A stretch of 64,000 nucleotides of DNA from Prosthecobacter dejongeii (GCF_014203045.1 NZ_JACHIF010000010.1:1-64000); one strand, 5' to 3'; shown: positions 15,504-25,222, counted from the first letter of the stretch. The notes: generated by a model from the sequence alone, not told the origin. Translations and numbers: made by a program.

Positions 15504-17273
15504 TCAGCCATGCAATGGCCAAAACACAGGCACCAGCAGCAGGATCACGGCCAGCGTCACCACAGTCAGACCGCTGCCCACTTTGATAAAGTCACTGAAG
15601 CGATACTTGCCAGGCCCATAGACGAGGATGCAACTTGGCTCAAAAGGAGTCAGCACAGAGATGCTCGCACTGAGCATGATCGCGATGGCAAAAGACCTGG
15701 GATTAGCCCCCAATTTTTCTGCCGCTTGAATAGCGATAGGAAGCACCACCAGAGCAGCGGCCGCATTCGACATCGGCTGAGTCAACAGCACCGTCAGGAT
15801 GCAAAAACCTGCCATCACCGTGACTGCTCCATAAGGGCTCAACCAATGGGTCACGAAACCCGCCAACAACTCATCTGCCCCAGACTTGGCCATGGCTGTG
15901 CCAAAAGCGGTCATGCCTCCAATGAGGATCAAAAGCCGCCAGTCAATGTTTTCATAAGCCGTGTCTAGCGTGATGCAACGAGTGGCCAGAGCGATGAGTG
16001 CCGCGATCAAAAACGCGATGGAAGCAGGCAGCCATCCCAGGCTGCTCGCCGTGACTGCAAGGGCAAAAGCCAGGAGTGTGGCCAGGCCCCGCTTACGTGC
16101 AGTACTGGCATAAGTGTGCTCGGTAATGACCACCATCTCCGCCTCTTGCTCGAATTTTTGAAAACGATCGTAGGGCCCTTGCAGCAGCAAGAGATCCCCT
16201 GCATGCAGCACCACATCCGCCATGTGATCATTGAGGGTACGATCTCCGCGCAGCAGAGCCAAAACCGACAGCCCTGTCCTCCGCCTAAAGTTACTCCCTC
16301 GCAGAGTCTGGCCGACCAAGCTAGAGCGCGGAGTCAGCACCACCTCTGCCACACTCACTTCAGTGGTATCCACGCCAGAACGGCGCAGTTGCACGTCTTC
16401 CTGGATGTCGATGCCTTCGATCTTTTTGACCTTGATGAGATTCTGAACCTTGCCTGCCACTAGAACAACGTCGCCCGCCTCGAATTGCGTATGAGGGCCG
16501 ATAGGTAGCTCCATTTCATGGCGACGAAGTTTCACCACTTGAAATTCCAAAACAGAAAAGTCCGACTGAAAGGCCACCTGCCCGATCAAAGGCGAATCGG
16601 GTAAAATAACGACCTCGGACAAATACTCCCGCATGTGTGCCTCTGCCCCCAGATGCTCTGCCCGGTCCCGCTCCGGCACCCACTTCATGCCCACCAGCAC
16701 CAAGTAGAGAAGCCCTGCGGTAAAGATAACGAGGCCGATGGGGGTGATCTCAAACATCCCCACTTCCACCATCCCCCGGTGTTTCATCGCCCCACTCACG
16801 GCCACATTGGTGGAGGTGCCGATGAGGGTGCATGTGCCCCCTAAAATAGAGGCAAAAGAAAGCGGCATCAGCAGACGGGAGGGGGAGATTTTCAGCCGCC
16901 GAGCCATCCCGATAACGGGGCCCAGGAACATGGCCGTCACCGTCGTATTATTCATGAAGGCGGAGATGATGCCCACCCCGCTCATCATCCCTGTCACCAC
17001 CCGTTTGGGGTGGCCACCCGTGGCGCGGGCCAGAAGGCCCCCCAGACTATCCAGCACACCCGTCTCCCGCAGAGCCGCACCGATGATGAAGATGGCCCCC
17101 AGCATCACGATGACTTCATTGCCAAAGCCTGCAAAAGCCTCCTGCACGTTTAAAACCCCACCCATGACCAGCAGGCACAGCAAGCCCAGCGTCACTAGAT
17201 CCACCGAAATTTTCTCCGTGGCAAACAACACGACGGCTGCCAACAGCAGGCCAATAACAAGATAAGGTTCCAT
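15504..17273 (-). CDS. SLC13/DASS-type permease with two TrkA-C domains
   Basis: A 589-residue inner-membrane protein. Hydrophobic helices occur in residues 1-190 and 390-589, separated by a soluble middle of about 200 residues. That middle holds two RCK_C/TrkA-C modules, one with FEAGDVVLVAGKVQNL, the other with LHAGDLLLLQGPYDRF. The membrane halves have the SLC13 look, with FMNNTTVTAMFLGPV and TQPMSNAAAALVVLPIA as the two helical-hairpin substrate/sodium motifs. The family moves dicarboxylates, sulfate or related anions, usually with sodium. The TrkA-C modules may sense a ligand. The substrate is not predictable. It appears monocistronic. Confidence 0.88.
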   Translation of the reverse strand: MEPYLVIGLLLAAVVLFATEKISVDLVTLGLLCLLVMGGVLNVQEAFAGFGNEVIVMLGAIFIIGAALRETGVLDSLGGLLARATGGHPKRVVTGMMSGVGIISAFMNNTTVTAMFLGPVIGMARRLKISPSRLLMPLSFASILGGTCTLIGTSTNVAVSGAMKHRGMVEVGMFEITPIGLVIFTAGLLYLVLVGMKWVPERDRAEHLGAEAHMREYLSEVVILPDSPLIGQVAFQSDFSVLEFQVVKLRRHEMELPIGPHTQFEAGDVVLVAGKVQNLIKVKKIEGIDIQEDVQLRRSGVDTTEVSVAEVVLTPRSSLVGQTLRGSNFRRRTGLSVLALLRGDRTLNDHMADVVLHAGDLLLLQGPYDRFQKFEQEAEMVVITEHTYASTARKRGLATLLAFALAVTASSLGWLPASIAFLIAALIALATRCITLDTAYENIDWRLLILIGGMTAFGTAMAKSGADELLAGFVTHWLSPYGAVTVMAGFCILTVLLTQPMSNAAAALVVLPIAIQAAEKLGANPRSFAIAIMLSASISVLTPFEPSCILVYGPGKYRFSDFIKVGSGLTVVTLAVILLLVPVFWPLHG

Positions 17274-17352
17274 GAAAGCGGGGCCAAAAAATCGGCAGAA
17301 CGTGCCGAATGACGAGGGATTAAATCTTTAGGCGAGGCTCAAACTTTAGCCC

Positions 17353-17781
17353 TTATGGGGCCCGACCTTCTTCCACGTCCATGAGGTCAAAGAAGGTCAC
17401 GATGTCCTCCCGATGCCCCAGCCCTGCCTCGGCTCTTTGTTTGACTAGCCCTTCTGAAGCAGCATCTCGCCAGCCACGTTTCATCATAAAGCCATTGAAG
17501 ATTTCCACATGCTCCGTGTCGGGTTGGCGCCCTTTTTGGAAGCACCATTCCAACACCTCTTCATCCGTCCCCCCTTCCAGCGTGCGCTGGCTGAGATCGG
17601 CAAAATTGACTCCGAGAAGACAACAGACTCGGTCATCAAAAGTTCGGCTGCCAGGGATGACATCCAGGTGATACCCCGGAGGCAGCCCCTCCTGCGCATT
17701 CAGGCGGATTTTGTCTAAGATACGACCAAAGACCATGATGCCACCAACCATGTCACGGGGAGAACGAAGAGGAAATGCCAT
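17353..17781 (-). CDS. DUF5069 domain-containing protein
   Basis: A 142-residue soluble protein matching the DUF5069 pattern: it begins FPLRSPRDMVGGIMVFGRILDK, followed by a segment on processing of a small fold with LLGVNFADL and the helical GGTDEEVLEW. The family is known mainly from Verrucomicrobiota and Planctomycetota and has no assigned function. I use the ATG at 17781 because a GAAAGAGG ribosome-binding-like sequence sits just upstream and the family's usual N-terminus starts there; the frame itself extends to 17922. It is divergent from the outer-membrane barrel gene. Confidence 0.75.
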   Translation of the reverse strand: MAFPLRSPRDMVGGIMVFGRILDKIRLNAQEGLPPGYHLDVIPGSRTFDDRVCCLLGVNFADLSQRTLEGGTDEEVLEWCFQKGRQPDTEHVEIFNGFMMKRGWRDAASEGLVKQRAEAGLGHREDIVTFFDLMDVEEGRAP

Positions 17782-17920
17782 AGCCTCTTTCCATAGCGCA
17801 GGTTTGCAGACTTGGTCAACGCTGCCTGAAAAGGCAATTCCAACCAGCGTTCCTGAATCAAAATTTTGCAGGTGACAAGACCGTCGCTCAGGATTACCGC
17901 ACCCCCTCATTCTCCCGAGC

Positions 17921-19525
17921 ATGTTTAGTCAATCCACCCTAAATCAACGCACCCTCACCTTCGTTGGAGCGCTCTCCTTAGCCGCCACCTTTTTGCCCCT
18001 CAGCACTCAGGCTCAACTGGGCGTTTCCCCTTCCCAAAATGCCGCTTTTCTCACGGAACTGCGCGCCCGCGACCCTAAGCGCGCGGATGAAAACCGAGAT
18101 GTACTGGGAGATGCCCGTGAAAAACTGGAAACTGGCCGTGCCCTTTCCCGTCCAGAAGTGTTTAGCTCCAGCGTCACCAACCCTCGCCGGCTGAATGCTG
18201 ACCTCACAGGTTTCCCGAGCCAATACCAACTGGGCCGCTCCTACCTGAGCCCGTGGTATGATGGAGTCGTCGCCCCCGAAAACACGCTGCAAAATGCCTC
18301 AGGTATCAGCGCAGGTTTCGCCTTTGAACAGGGCTTCGAATACAACTCTGTGATCAAAAACGGCAAAGGCGGCGTGATCCTCTCTTCCACGCTTCTTTTT
18401 GATACCCAATATAAGCTCGCTGAAAACCAGCGCCTTACCCTGACGGGCGGCCTGGGCTTCAACTGGGTTTCTGGCAATGACCGCATTGACTGGAGCTTCT
18501 TCAGTGATGAGTTTGGTCTCGCTGTCCTTCCGGGTACATCCCTGGCCTACGATGCCCAGTTTGGCCCCATCTCCCTGACGATTTATGATCGCGTCAGCGT
18601 CCGCCCCTACCTCGGCGTGTTGCAAAACGATCTCGGGATTGCTGGCACCTGGCAGATCGCCCCTGCCCTGTCTTGGACACTGAATTATACCCACAGTACC
18701 ACCCATGATGTGGACGGTAATTATCTAGGGGCAGTACTCCCGGTGGCAGACTTGGACACCTTCTCTTCCGTCCTCAATTTCGATATCAATGGTGCCCTCA
18801 GCGTCGGCCTAGAAGGTGCGCTCAACTGGCTGGATCATGACAATGATGAAGTGGCCAATGATGGCACGCTTTGGAACCTCGGAGCTTACGTTGCCTGGAA
18901 GATCAATGACAAGAGCCGCCTGCGTGTGGCCGCAGGTTACCAGCACCAGGAGTATGACAACACCTCCTTGTTCGCAAATATCCCACCATTTTTCGTTGTG
19001 CCAAACGATAGCTCAGATCTCAGCGAGCCCTACTACTCCATCAGCTTCAGCCAGCGCCTCAGCGACCACCTGAGTCACGAATTCGCCGCGGGTTACGAGT
19101 CCAACCTTGATTTTGGCTCCAACTTCACCAGCTCCCACTACGTGAATTATGGCCTCACCACCGATACCTGGAAAGGGGGCCGCATCACTGCCAGCGGTTT
19201 TGTGGAACACAGCGACCAGTCGGCCGCTTTCAATTCTGGTCGGTTCACCAGCTTCGGTCTAGACCTGCATCTGGCTCAGCAGATCACCTCCAAACTCATT
19301 GCTGGTCTCGGTTACTCTTATGTCCGGATCGAAACCGACATCAGCAACCGCGTTAGCAACACCGGCACCAAATTCAACCAGCACATGTTTGGTCTGAATC
19401 TATCCTACGCACTGAATGCAAAAATGCAGGTCAACCTGGGCTACCAGTCTTTCCTTTTCACCCAAAGCGGCCTTGCCACACGTGACAATCACCGCGTCAT
19501 GCTAGGACTGCGCTATCAGTTCTAA
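17921..19525 (+). CDS. Outer-membrane beta-barrel protein of unknown function
   Basis: A 534-residue exported protein. A signal peptide ends near STQAQL. After about 85 residues of periplasmic N-terminus the chain becomes alternating amphipathic strands rich in Tyr, Thr, Ser and Gly, and it ends LGLRYQF, a C-terminal Phe signal typical of barrels inserted by BAM. I count enough strand-like segments for a barrel of 14-18 strands, but the number is a guess. It may be a porin or a surface protein. A strong terminator follows within 20 bases, so it is transcribed alone. Confidence 0.8.
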   Translation: MFSQSTLNQRTLTFVGALSLAATFLPLSTQAQLGVSPSQNAAFLTELRARDPKRADENRDVLGDAREKLETGRALSRPEVFSSSVTNPRRLNADLTGFPSQYQLGRSYLSPWYDGVVAPENTLQNASGISAGFAFEQGFEYNSVIKNGKGGVILSSTLLFDTQYKLAENQRLTLTGGLGFNWVSGNDRIDWSFFSDEFGLAVLPGTSLAYDAQFGPISLTIYDRVSVRPYLGVLQNDLGIAGTWQIAPALSWTLNYTHSTTHDVDGNYLGAVLPVADLDTFSSVLNFDINGALSVGLEGALNWLDHDNDEVANDGTLWNLGAYVAWKINDKSRLRVAAGYQHQEYDNTSLFANIPPFFVVPNDSSDLSEPYYSISFSQRLSDHLSHEFAAGYESNLDFGSNFTSSHYVNYGLTTDTWKGGRITASGFVEHSDQSAAFNSGRFTSFGLDLHLAQQITSKLIAGLGYSYVRIETDISNRVSNTGTKFNQHMFGLNLSYALNAKMQVNLGYQSFLFTQSGLATRDNHRVMLGLRYQF

Positions 19526-19541
19526 GAAGGCTTGTTAAATC

Positions 19542-19573
19542 AGCCCGGAGCCTTTGAGCTTCCGGGCTTTTTT
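19542..19573 (+). terminator. Rho-independent terminator after the outer-membrane barrel gene
   Basis: AGCCCGGA pairs with TCCGGGCT across a roughly 11-base loop, followed by a run of T. It lies 17 bases past the stop codon. Confidence 0.9.
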
Positions 19574-19592
19574 GTGTCTTCAACACACCCGA

Positions 19593-20219
19593 TTAGTAAA
19601 GATCATCGTCTCTCGCCATCACCTTTTCGGCAGGGGATTCCCCTGAGGCTAACCATGTGCCCGCATCTTCAAAACCAAAAGTGCGTGGGAGCTGGTGTTG
19701 CAGAGTGGTAAGCTGGCGTTCGATTTCGCGAATGAAGGCTTCGAGAGCCGGGCCATACTCTTCTTTTGCCAAAGAACCTGCGGCTGCATTCAGGCACACC
19801 TCCAGAGTCATCTCGGAGACAAAAGGCTCCAGCCCATACCCGATTATGGTCACCGCCCGCTGGCTGCTTGTATCTATCAACAACAGAACACCATGATTAT
19901 CCCCTCCACGCTCCACCGCGCTGAAAAGGCTGCCTCGGTTGAACAACCAAAAGGCATGCAGAGCCAAAGGAATCTCCGGCAGCAGATCCGTCATCACCGC
20001 GGCTAAACTCACTTGAGGAAACCTTTGGTGCAGAGCCTGAATCGTTTTCAAAACCGATCTTCTCTGGCTCCCGGATAAGACTCTCGCCAGATCCACCAAA
20101 GGCCCGTTCAACATGGGCGGGATGCCCATCATCGGCCCCAGAGCTTCCAGAGAAAAGCCACACTGAGAGCATGCTTGATCATGCTCCAAAGCAGGCTGAC
20201 GGCAGGCGGGGCAACGCAT
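19593..20219 (-). CDS. TPM-domain protein with N-terminal zinc ribbon
   Basis: A 208-residue soluble protein. It opens with a zinc-ribbon CPACRQPALEHDQACSQCGF (two Cys pairs). The rest is a TPM-like domain: RFPQVSLAAVMTDLLPEIPLALHAFWLFN, then VLLLIDTSSQRAVTIIGYGLEP and a helical tail with KEEYGPALEAFIREIE. TPM domains are often membrane-linked and function is uncertain. It follows cstA by about 57 bases on the same strand and is probably cotranscribed. The start is uncertain: ATG at 20219 is used, but a GTG at 20264 and an ATG at 20246 are possible. Confidence 0.68.
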   Translation of the reverse strand: MRCPACRQPALEHDQACSQCGFSLEALGPMMGIPPMLNGPLVDLARVLSGSQRRSVLKTIQALHQRFPQVSLAAVMTDLLPEIPLALHAFWLFNRGSLFSAVERGGDNHGVLLLIDTSSQRAVTIIGYGLEPFVSEMTLEVCLNAAAGSLAKEEYGPALEAFIREIERQLTTLQHQLPRTFGFEDAGTWLASGESPAEKVMARDDDLY

Positions 20220-20276
20220 GATGGCAAGAGACGTAGCCCCGGGCATCTCGCAATGCCTTTTCACATCAGCTCAGGA

Positions 20277-22331
20277 TCACACCGCCTCACTCCCAGCAGG
20301 GATGTAAGGATCTTCATGCAGAACAGCCCGCTTGGTCCCACTCAAGAGTTTGATCCACTCCACCAAGCAACCGAAAAAGATGATCGCCACGGCGACCAAG
20401 AAGAAACCGGTGACCCATGCATCCACGAGCCCATTGAACTTGAGGTGGCCCCAGTCTGAGAGCTCTTTGGCCGTGCCCCCTGCGGCAATCTTCCCTGCAT
20501 AAAGATCTACCTGCGCGAGGAAGCCCATGCTCGGATTCTTGTCGAACAGCTTGATGTAACCCGCCGAAAAGGTGGCCGTGATAAGCAGCGCTAGCGGAGC
20601 CAAGGTCACAGCGATGTAGCGGGCCTTCCCCATCTTGATAAGAATCGTCGTGCCCAGGCAAAAGGCGATCACCGCCAGAAGCTGATTCGCGATGCCAAAC
20701 AGGGGCCAGAGGGTATTGATGCCCCCCAGTGGATCCACCACCCCCTGGTAAAGGAAATAACCCCACATGGCCACGAGCATGGCGCTGGCAAACACGTTTG
20801 CTGGCAGGCTCTGGGTATTGCCCAACGGCTTCCAGATATTACCCATGAAATCCTGAAGAATGAAACGTCCCACACGCGTTCCAGCATCAATCGTCGTCAG
20901 GATGAAAAGCGCCTCGAACATGATGGCGAAATGGTACCAAAAGGCCATCCACTGGGCACCAAAAGCACGGGCAAAAAGCTGCGCCATCCCCACCGCAAAG
21001 GTAGGTGCCCCACCCGCACGGCCAAACATGGTCTTTTCACCGATGTCTGTCGCCAATTGGTTCATTCCAGCTACCGTCACAGGGTAAGCCCCATTTTCCA
21101 AGGCACTGATGGTGGCCACCACCTGTTCTGGAGGCATGGTTTTATTGATGCCTGCGTTAATCGCGAAGTATTCACCAGGCTGAAGAGCGCAGGCTGCCAC
21201 CAAGGCCATCAAAGCCACGAGCATCTCTGTGATCATGGCTCCATACGCCACGCTGCGGATGCTGCCTTCACGATCCAAAAGCTTTGGTGTGGTGCCGCTG
21301 GAGATGAGAGCATGGAAACCAGAGATGGCTCCGCAGGCGATGGTAATAAAGACGAAAGGAAATACCGCACCGAGAAACACCGGCCCCGTGCCATCAATGA
21401 ACTTGGTGATCTTCGGCATGTGCAACTCTGGAGCCACAAAGATGACTGCAATCGCCAGCACTGCGACCGTGCCGATTTTCATGAAGGTGCTGAGGTAATC
21501 ACGCGGAGCCAAAAGCATCCAGACCGGCAGGACCGAGGCAGCAAAGCCATAAATCATGATGGCCCAGGCCATCCATTCGCCGCGCTGTTCAAAGTAGTGC
21601 TCAATGCCCCAAGCGCCCAATTTGCTGCCAGCCCAAACGCCCACCAGCAAGCCCACAATCCCAAAGATCGTCACGGCTTTGACGCTGATTTTGAAAATGG
21701 TATGACCCACGCCCATGAAAAACGCCAGGGGAATGGTCATGGCGATGGTAAACAGGCCCCACGGGCTCTCGGCCAATGCTTTGACAACCACCAATCCCAG
21801 CACAGCCAGCAAGATGGTCATGATGGCCAACACTGAAATCATGGCCACGAAACCGACTAACGGATTCACCTCTTCCTTGAGCATTTGCCCCACAGATTTC
21901 CCCCCGCGGCGGATGGAAGCAAACATGACAATCGCATCATGCACCCCACCGCCTAGGGTCGCACCAATCAGAATCCAGAGCATCCCAGGCAAGTAGCCAA
22001 ACTGGGCGGCCAAGACCGGGCCAACAAGTGGACCTGGGCCGGCAATCGCCGCAAAGTGGTGACCGAAAACCACCCACTTATTCGTCGGGACAAAGTCCTT
22101 ACCGTCCTTTTTGGTGTGAGCTGGCGTGGAGCGTTCATCATCCAGCACCAGAACTTTGGTGATGAGCCACTTGCTGTAAAAGCGATAGGCCACGGCAAAA
22201 GAACACAGGCCAGCCACCACAATCCACAATGCATTGATCGTCTCCCCTTTATGGAAGGCCGAAAAAGCCACCGAACCTGCGCCAAGGGCAGAAATGGCGA
22301 TCCAAAGAAGAATGCGGAGGAATTTGGGCAT
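20277..22331 (-). CDS. cstA: Carbon starvation protein CstA
   Basis: A 684-residue polytopic inner-membrane protein with more than 15 hydrophobic helices. CstA hallmarks are the N-terminal DERSTPAHTKKDGKDFVPT segment, the GHHFAAIAGPGPLVGPVLAAQFGYLPG motif and the central ISGFHALISSGTTPKLL. The family takes up peptides or pyruvate. Length matches the usual 680-710 residues. It heads a two-gene unit with the TPM protein downstream. A hairpin without a T-run lies upstream at 22447-22467. Confidence 0.95.
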   Translation of the reverse strand: MPKFLRILLWIAISALGAGSVAFSAFHKGETINALWIVVAGLCSFAVAYRFYSKWLITKVLVLDDERSTPAHTKKDGKDFVPTNKWVVFGHHFAAIAGPGPLVGPVLAAQFGYLPGMLWILIGATLGGGVHDAIVMFASIRRGGKSVGQMLKEEVNPLVGFVAMISVLAIMTILLAVLGLVVVKALAESPWGLFTIAMTIPLAFFMGVGHTIFKISVKAVTIFGIVGLLVGVWAGSKLGAWGIEHYFEQRGEWMAWAIMIYGFAASVLPVWMLLAPRDYLSTFMKIGTVAVLAIAVIFVAPELHMPKITKFIDGTGPVFLGAVFPFVFITIACGAISGFHALISSGTTPKLLDREGSIRSVAYGAMITEMLVALMALVAACALQPGEYFAINAGINKTMPPEQVVATISALENGAYPVTVAGMNQLATDIGEKTMFGRAGGAPTFAVGMAQLFARAFGAQWMAFWYHFAIMFEALFILTTIDAGTRVGRFILQDFMGNIWKPLGNTQSLPANVFASAMLVAMWGYFLYQGVVDPLGGINTLWPLFGIANQLLAVIAFCLGTTILIKMGKARYIAVTLAPLALLITATFSAGYIKLFDKNPSMGFLAQVDLYAGKIAAGGTAKELSDWGHLKFNGLVDAWVTGFFLVAVAIIFFGCLVEWIKLLSGTKRAVLHEDPYIPAGSEAV

Positions 22332-22446
22332 AACTGGGGAGGCAGATTAAAAGGGAGAGACTGAATGAGCAAGAACGAAGGCAGCCAGGAAACGACCTTG
22401 AACAGTGATTTTCACCAACCGAGTGAATAGAAATCTCTCAACACAG

Positions 22447-22467
22447 GCAGAAAGCCCGGCTTTCTGC
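22447..22467 (-). terminator. Perfect hairpin between the LbetaH gene and cstA
   Basis: GCAGAAAGC pairs with GCTTTCTGC around a CCG loop. On the minus strand it follows the LbetaH stop by about 25 bases, but no T-run is present, so it is at best a weak terminator or an mRNA stabiliser. Confidence 0.4.
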
Positions 22468-22490
22468 TCACTTCATGCGAATTGGAGAAC

Positions 22491-23168
22491 CTAAACGGTG
22501 CGTTTTACCACCACTTGCTGCTGGCGGGTCTTGAGGATGCTGTCGCTGGGTAAAATTCCGGTAAAACTGCTCAATGGGTAAACAATGCTCCGGCGCCCGA
22601 TGAGGCTACCTGGATTGATGACACTATTACAGCCGATCTCGGCATGATCTCCAATGACAGCGCCGAATTTCCGCAGCCCAGTTGGGATCGGTTTTTTGGC
22701 ATCGGAAATCGTCACTTCACCACGATCCAGCCGCACATTGGAAAGCACTACCCCAGCTCCAAGATGGGCTTTGTATCCCAGGATGGAATCGCCCACATAG
22801 TTGTAATGGGGCACTTCACAGTGGTCAAAAATGACGCAGTTTTTAAACTCGCAGGAGTTGCCCAGCACACAGGCATTCCCCACAATGACATTTTCACGGA
22901 TGTAGCACCCCGCACGGATCATGCAGTTCTTGCCGATCCACGCAGGACCTTTGATCACGGCTCCAGGCTCGATCGTGGTGCCTTCGTCTATGAAGACATC
23001 TTCCCCGATGAAAGCCCCTTGAGGGACCGGGCAGCGAAGCTCCCGCTGAAGCCGGAAGTCCAGGTAGGACTCAATCTTGGCCAGGGCAGACCACACGGGA
23101 TCGGTGGGGGTAAAAAGGATGCTGTGCTGCGTATGCGCCAGGTCGAGAAATTCGGCGGGGAAAAACAT
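22491..23168 (-). CDS. Left-handed beta-helix (hexapeptide repeat) nucleotidyl- or acyltransferase-like protein
   Basis: A 225-residue protein built mostly of hexapeptide repeats: from about residue 55 on, turns such as IGEDVFIDEGTTI, ENVIVGNACVLGNSC and GAGVVLSNV repeat every six residues. This is the left-handed parallel beta-helix found in the C-terminal half of GlmU and in many acyltransferases. There is no N-terminal nucleotidyltransferase domain. It probably makes a trimer and transfers an acyl group to a sugar nucleotide, or binds such a ligand. The ATG at 23168 is chosen over a longer frame to 23249. It lies about 100 bases after frr on the same strand. Confidence 0.78.
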   Translation of the reverse strand: MFFPAEFLDLAHTQHSILFTPTDPVWSALAKIESYLDFRLQRELRCPVPQGAFIGEDVFIDEGTTIEPGAVIKGPAWIGKNCMIRAGCYIRENVIVGNACVLGNSCEFKNCVIFDHCEVPHYNYVGDSILGYKAHLGAGVVLSNVRLDRGEVTISDAKKPIPTGLRKFGAVIGDHAEIGCNSVINPGSLIGRRSIVYPLSSFTGILPSDSILKTRQQQVVVKRTV

Positions 23169-23270
23169 GACTGAGATCCGAGGTGGGAGGTTCCGGGTAT
23201 CTTGCCTAATGAGTGAGATAAGGCCGTGGGCCGAGACGATGCCCTCCACACCTATCTAGGATCCAGGCGC

Positions 23271-23843
23271 TTACACCGTCATCACTTCCTTCTCTTTAGA
23301 GGCCATGTGCTGATCCAGCTCAGCGATCTTCTTGTCCGTCAAGGTCTGAACTTCTTTCTCCAAGCGGTGCAGATCATCTTCCGTGATGATGCTGTCCTTT
23401 TCGCCTTTTTTCAGCTCTTCAATGGCTGAGCGGCGGGCCGCACGAACGCGCACCTTCGCCTCTTCGCCCATCTGTTTGACGAGCTTCACCATCTGCTCAC
23501 GCCGCTCCTGAGAAAGCGCAGGAATGGGCAGGCGGATAACTTTACCTTCAATGCTGCCATTCAATCCCAGGCGGGATTCACGAATGGCGCGGTCAATGTC
23601 ATGAAGAGTCGCAGAATCAAAGGGCTCAATGCGGATCAGACGCGAATCCGGCGTGGTGATCATGGCCAGTTGCTTCAGCTTCATATGGGAGCCGTAGCTG
23701 TGCACATGCACATCCAGCCCTTCCACCAGTCCAGGGGAGGCCTTGCCTGTGCGCACGGCGGCGAATTCGTGAATCGCAAACTCGACCGCCTTGGTCATTG
23801 AGTCTTCACACTCCAGCATCGTCATTTCAGGGTCCATGGACAT
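23271..23843 (-). CDS. frr: Ribosome recycling factor
   Basis: A 190-residue protein with the RRF signature: TVMSMDPEMTM leads into a helix with EFAAVRTGKASPGLVEGL, then LKQLAMITTPDSRLI, IEPFDSATLHDIDRAI and RLPIPALSQERREQMVKLVK. It frees ribosomes from mRNA after termination together with EF-G. Start ATG at 23843; the frame extends to 23939 but the upstream residues do not belong to the family. It follows pyrH as in most bacteria, but a strong terminator-like hairpin separates them. Confidence 0.95.
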   Translation of the reverse strand: MSMDPEMTMLECEDSMTKAVEFAIHEFAAVRTGKASPGLVEGLDVHVHSYGSHMKLKQLAMITTPDSRLIRIEPFDSATLHDIDRAIRESRLGLNGSIEGKVIRLPIPALSQERREQMVKLVKQMGEEAKVRVRAARRSAIEELKKGEKDSIITEDDLHRLEKEVQTLTDKKIAELDQHMASKEKEVMTV

Positions 23844-23950
23844 AACAGTATCGGGTAAAAAATTGCAGAAAAGAGGCGTATAGGATGCCCGCCAGTGTGG
23901 CACGTGTCCACTGCGGAGTTTACCCAGGTTTGCCACCAAAGCCCCCTGCC

Positions 23951-24002
23951 AAGAACAAAAGCCTCATTTCAAGCCAAGACTGAAGTCTCGCTTGAATGAG
24001 GC
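23951..24002 (-). terminator. Terminator-like hairpin between pyrH and frr
   Basis: On the minus strand GCCTCATTCAAGC pairs with GCTTGAAATGAGGC (one bulge) and an inner GAC-TTCA-GTC helix; the 3' side runs into TTTTGTTCTT. It lies just after the pyrH stop, so it should end or attenuate pyrH transcription before frr. Confidence 0.8.
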
Positions 24003-24019
24003 CACTGAAAAACAAAGGC

Positions 24020-24787
24020 TTAAACCTTGCCGTTCGCATTCACCAGCGTCCCCATCGGCTCGCCAATGAGGGCGCGGCGGATGTTGTCCTGCTCGTTCAT
24101 GCTAAAGACGATGATGGGCATGTTATTTTCCATGCACAGCGAAAAAGCCGTCGCATCCATCACCTTGAGCTGTTTCGTCAAGCAATCATGGAAGCTGATG
24201 TTGTCATAACGCACCGCATCCGGATTTTTGTTTGGGTCTGAGCAGTAGATGCCATCCACCTTTGTCGCCTTGAAGACACAGTCGGCTCCAATTTCGCTCG
24301 CACGCAATGCGGCTGTGGTATCAGTGGAGAAGAAAGGGTTTCCTGTGCCTGCGGCAAAGATCACCACGCGGCCCAGTTCCAGATGGCGCATGGCCACACG
24401 GCGGATGAAAGGCTCCGCCACGTTTTTCATTTCAATGGCGCTCTGTACACGAGTTGGCACATCCATGGCCTCGAGCATCGACTGCACAGCGAGCGAATTC
24501 ATCACCGTAGCCAGCATGCCCATGTAGTCAGCCGTGGCGCGCTCCATGCCTTTATTGCTGGCACTGACGCCACGCCAGAAGTTGCCGCCGCCGACGACGA
24601 GGGCAATCTCCAGCCCCGTCTGGTGAGCGGCTTTGATTTGGGCCGCGATGTCCTCCACGATCGGAGGTGAAATGTTATCGGTGCTGCCTGGCTCTCGGAG
24701 AGCCTCACCGCTGAGTTTAAGGAGTACGCGCCTGAATTTCCGGTTGCCTGTGTGATCGCCCATGTAGGTGTTGATTTGGCCCGTCAT
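24020..24787 (-). CDS. pyrH: UMP kinase
   Basis: A 255-residue amino-acid-kinase-fold protein that phosphorylates UMP to UDP. Diagnostic stretches are [14 protein letters not shown] near the N-terminus, [41 protein letters not shown] and [12 protein letters not shown]. Length is slightly above the usual 235-245 because of the extra N-terminus; the ATG at 24763 (MGDHTG) is an alternative. Family members form hexamers regulated by GTP and UTP. Its downstream partner is frr, the usual arrangement. Confidence 0.95.
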   Translation of the reverse strand: MTGQINTYMGDHTGNRKFRRVLLKLSGEALREPGSTDNISPPIVEDIAAQIKAAHQTGLEIALVVGGGNFWRGVSASNKGMERATADYMGMLATVMNSLAVQSMLEAMDVPTRVQSAIEMKNVAEPFIRRVAMRHLELGRVVIFAAGTGNPFFSTDTTAALRASEIGADCVFKATKVDGIYCSDPNKNPDAVRYDNISFHDCLTKQLKVMDATAFSLCMENNMPIIVFSMNEQDNIRRALIGEPMGTLVNANGKV

Positions 24788-24874
24788 ACATGAAGTGCAA
24801 GTGGATGCAAAGATATTTCCAGAGAGAACAAAGATGTTTGGGCAAATTCAGCGCCCCAATCGCCCCTGCCACAA

Positions 24875-25222
24875 TTAAGAAATCTCAATCGCCTCACACT
24901 TTTCACGCCACCCAGGAAAGCTCCAGACATTTGGAAATCCTGAGCATTGCAGCGGCTTTACCGACTGAATCCGGCACGTGTTAAGGCCCTCTAAAAACAG
25001 GCATTCACCATTTGGCTTATCAATGATGGAAAGCCCTGTTCGATTGGCATTCAGACGGGTGCAATCACGGATAAATGCGTCCTCATCCATGCCGATGTAA
25101 GCGGCAATGGCGGTCGCCTCTTCAGACGTCACATTGACATCTCCAGGCCATCGGCAGCAATTGCCACAGCGCTGGCATTGGTAGTAGGGCTTGGATTTGT
25201 CAAGAAAGGGCTGTGTGCTCAT
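24875..25222 (-). CDS. YkgJ family cysteine cluster protein
   Basis: A 115-residue protein with the zinc/iron-chelating cluster of the YkgJ/YhhN-like CxxCxxCC family: YQCQRCGNCCRWPGDV near residue 15-30, then DC, GECLFLEG, TCRI and PLQCSGFP. Eight or nine Cys residues could bind a metal cluster. Function is not known. I chose the ATG at 25222; the frame reaches further to 25363 but upstream sequence would overlap the divergent gene. The two start codons overlap in the palindrome CATG if the plus-strand gene uses 25221. Confidence 0.8.
   Translation of the reverse strand: MSTQPFLDKSKPYYQCQRCGNCCRWPGDVNVTSEEATAIAAYIGMDEDAFIRDCTRLNANRTGLSIIDKPNGECLFLEGLNTCRIQSVKPLQCSGFPNVWSFPGWREKCEAIEIS

Noticed and set aside
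20931-21836. Long plus-strand frame antisense to cstA
   Set aside because: Mirrors the hydrophobic cstA gene; its His/Gln-rich translation has no domain and its start is arbitrary.
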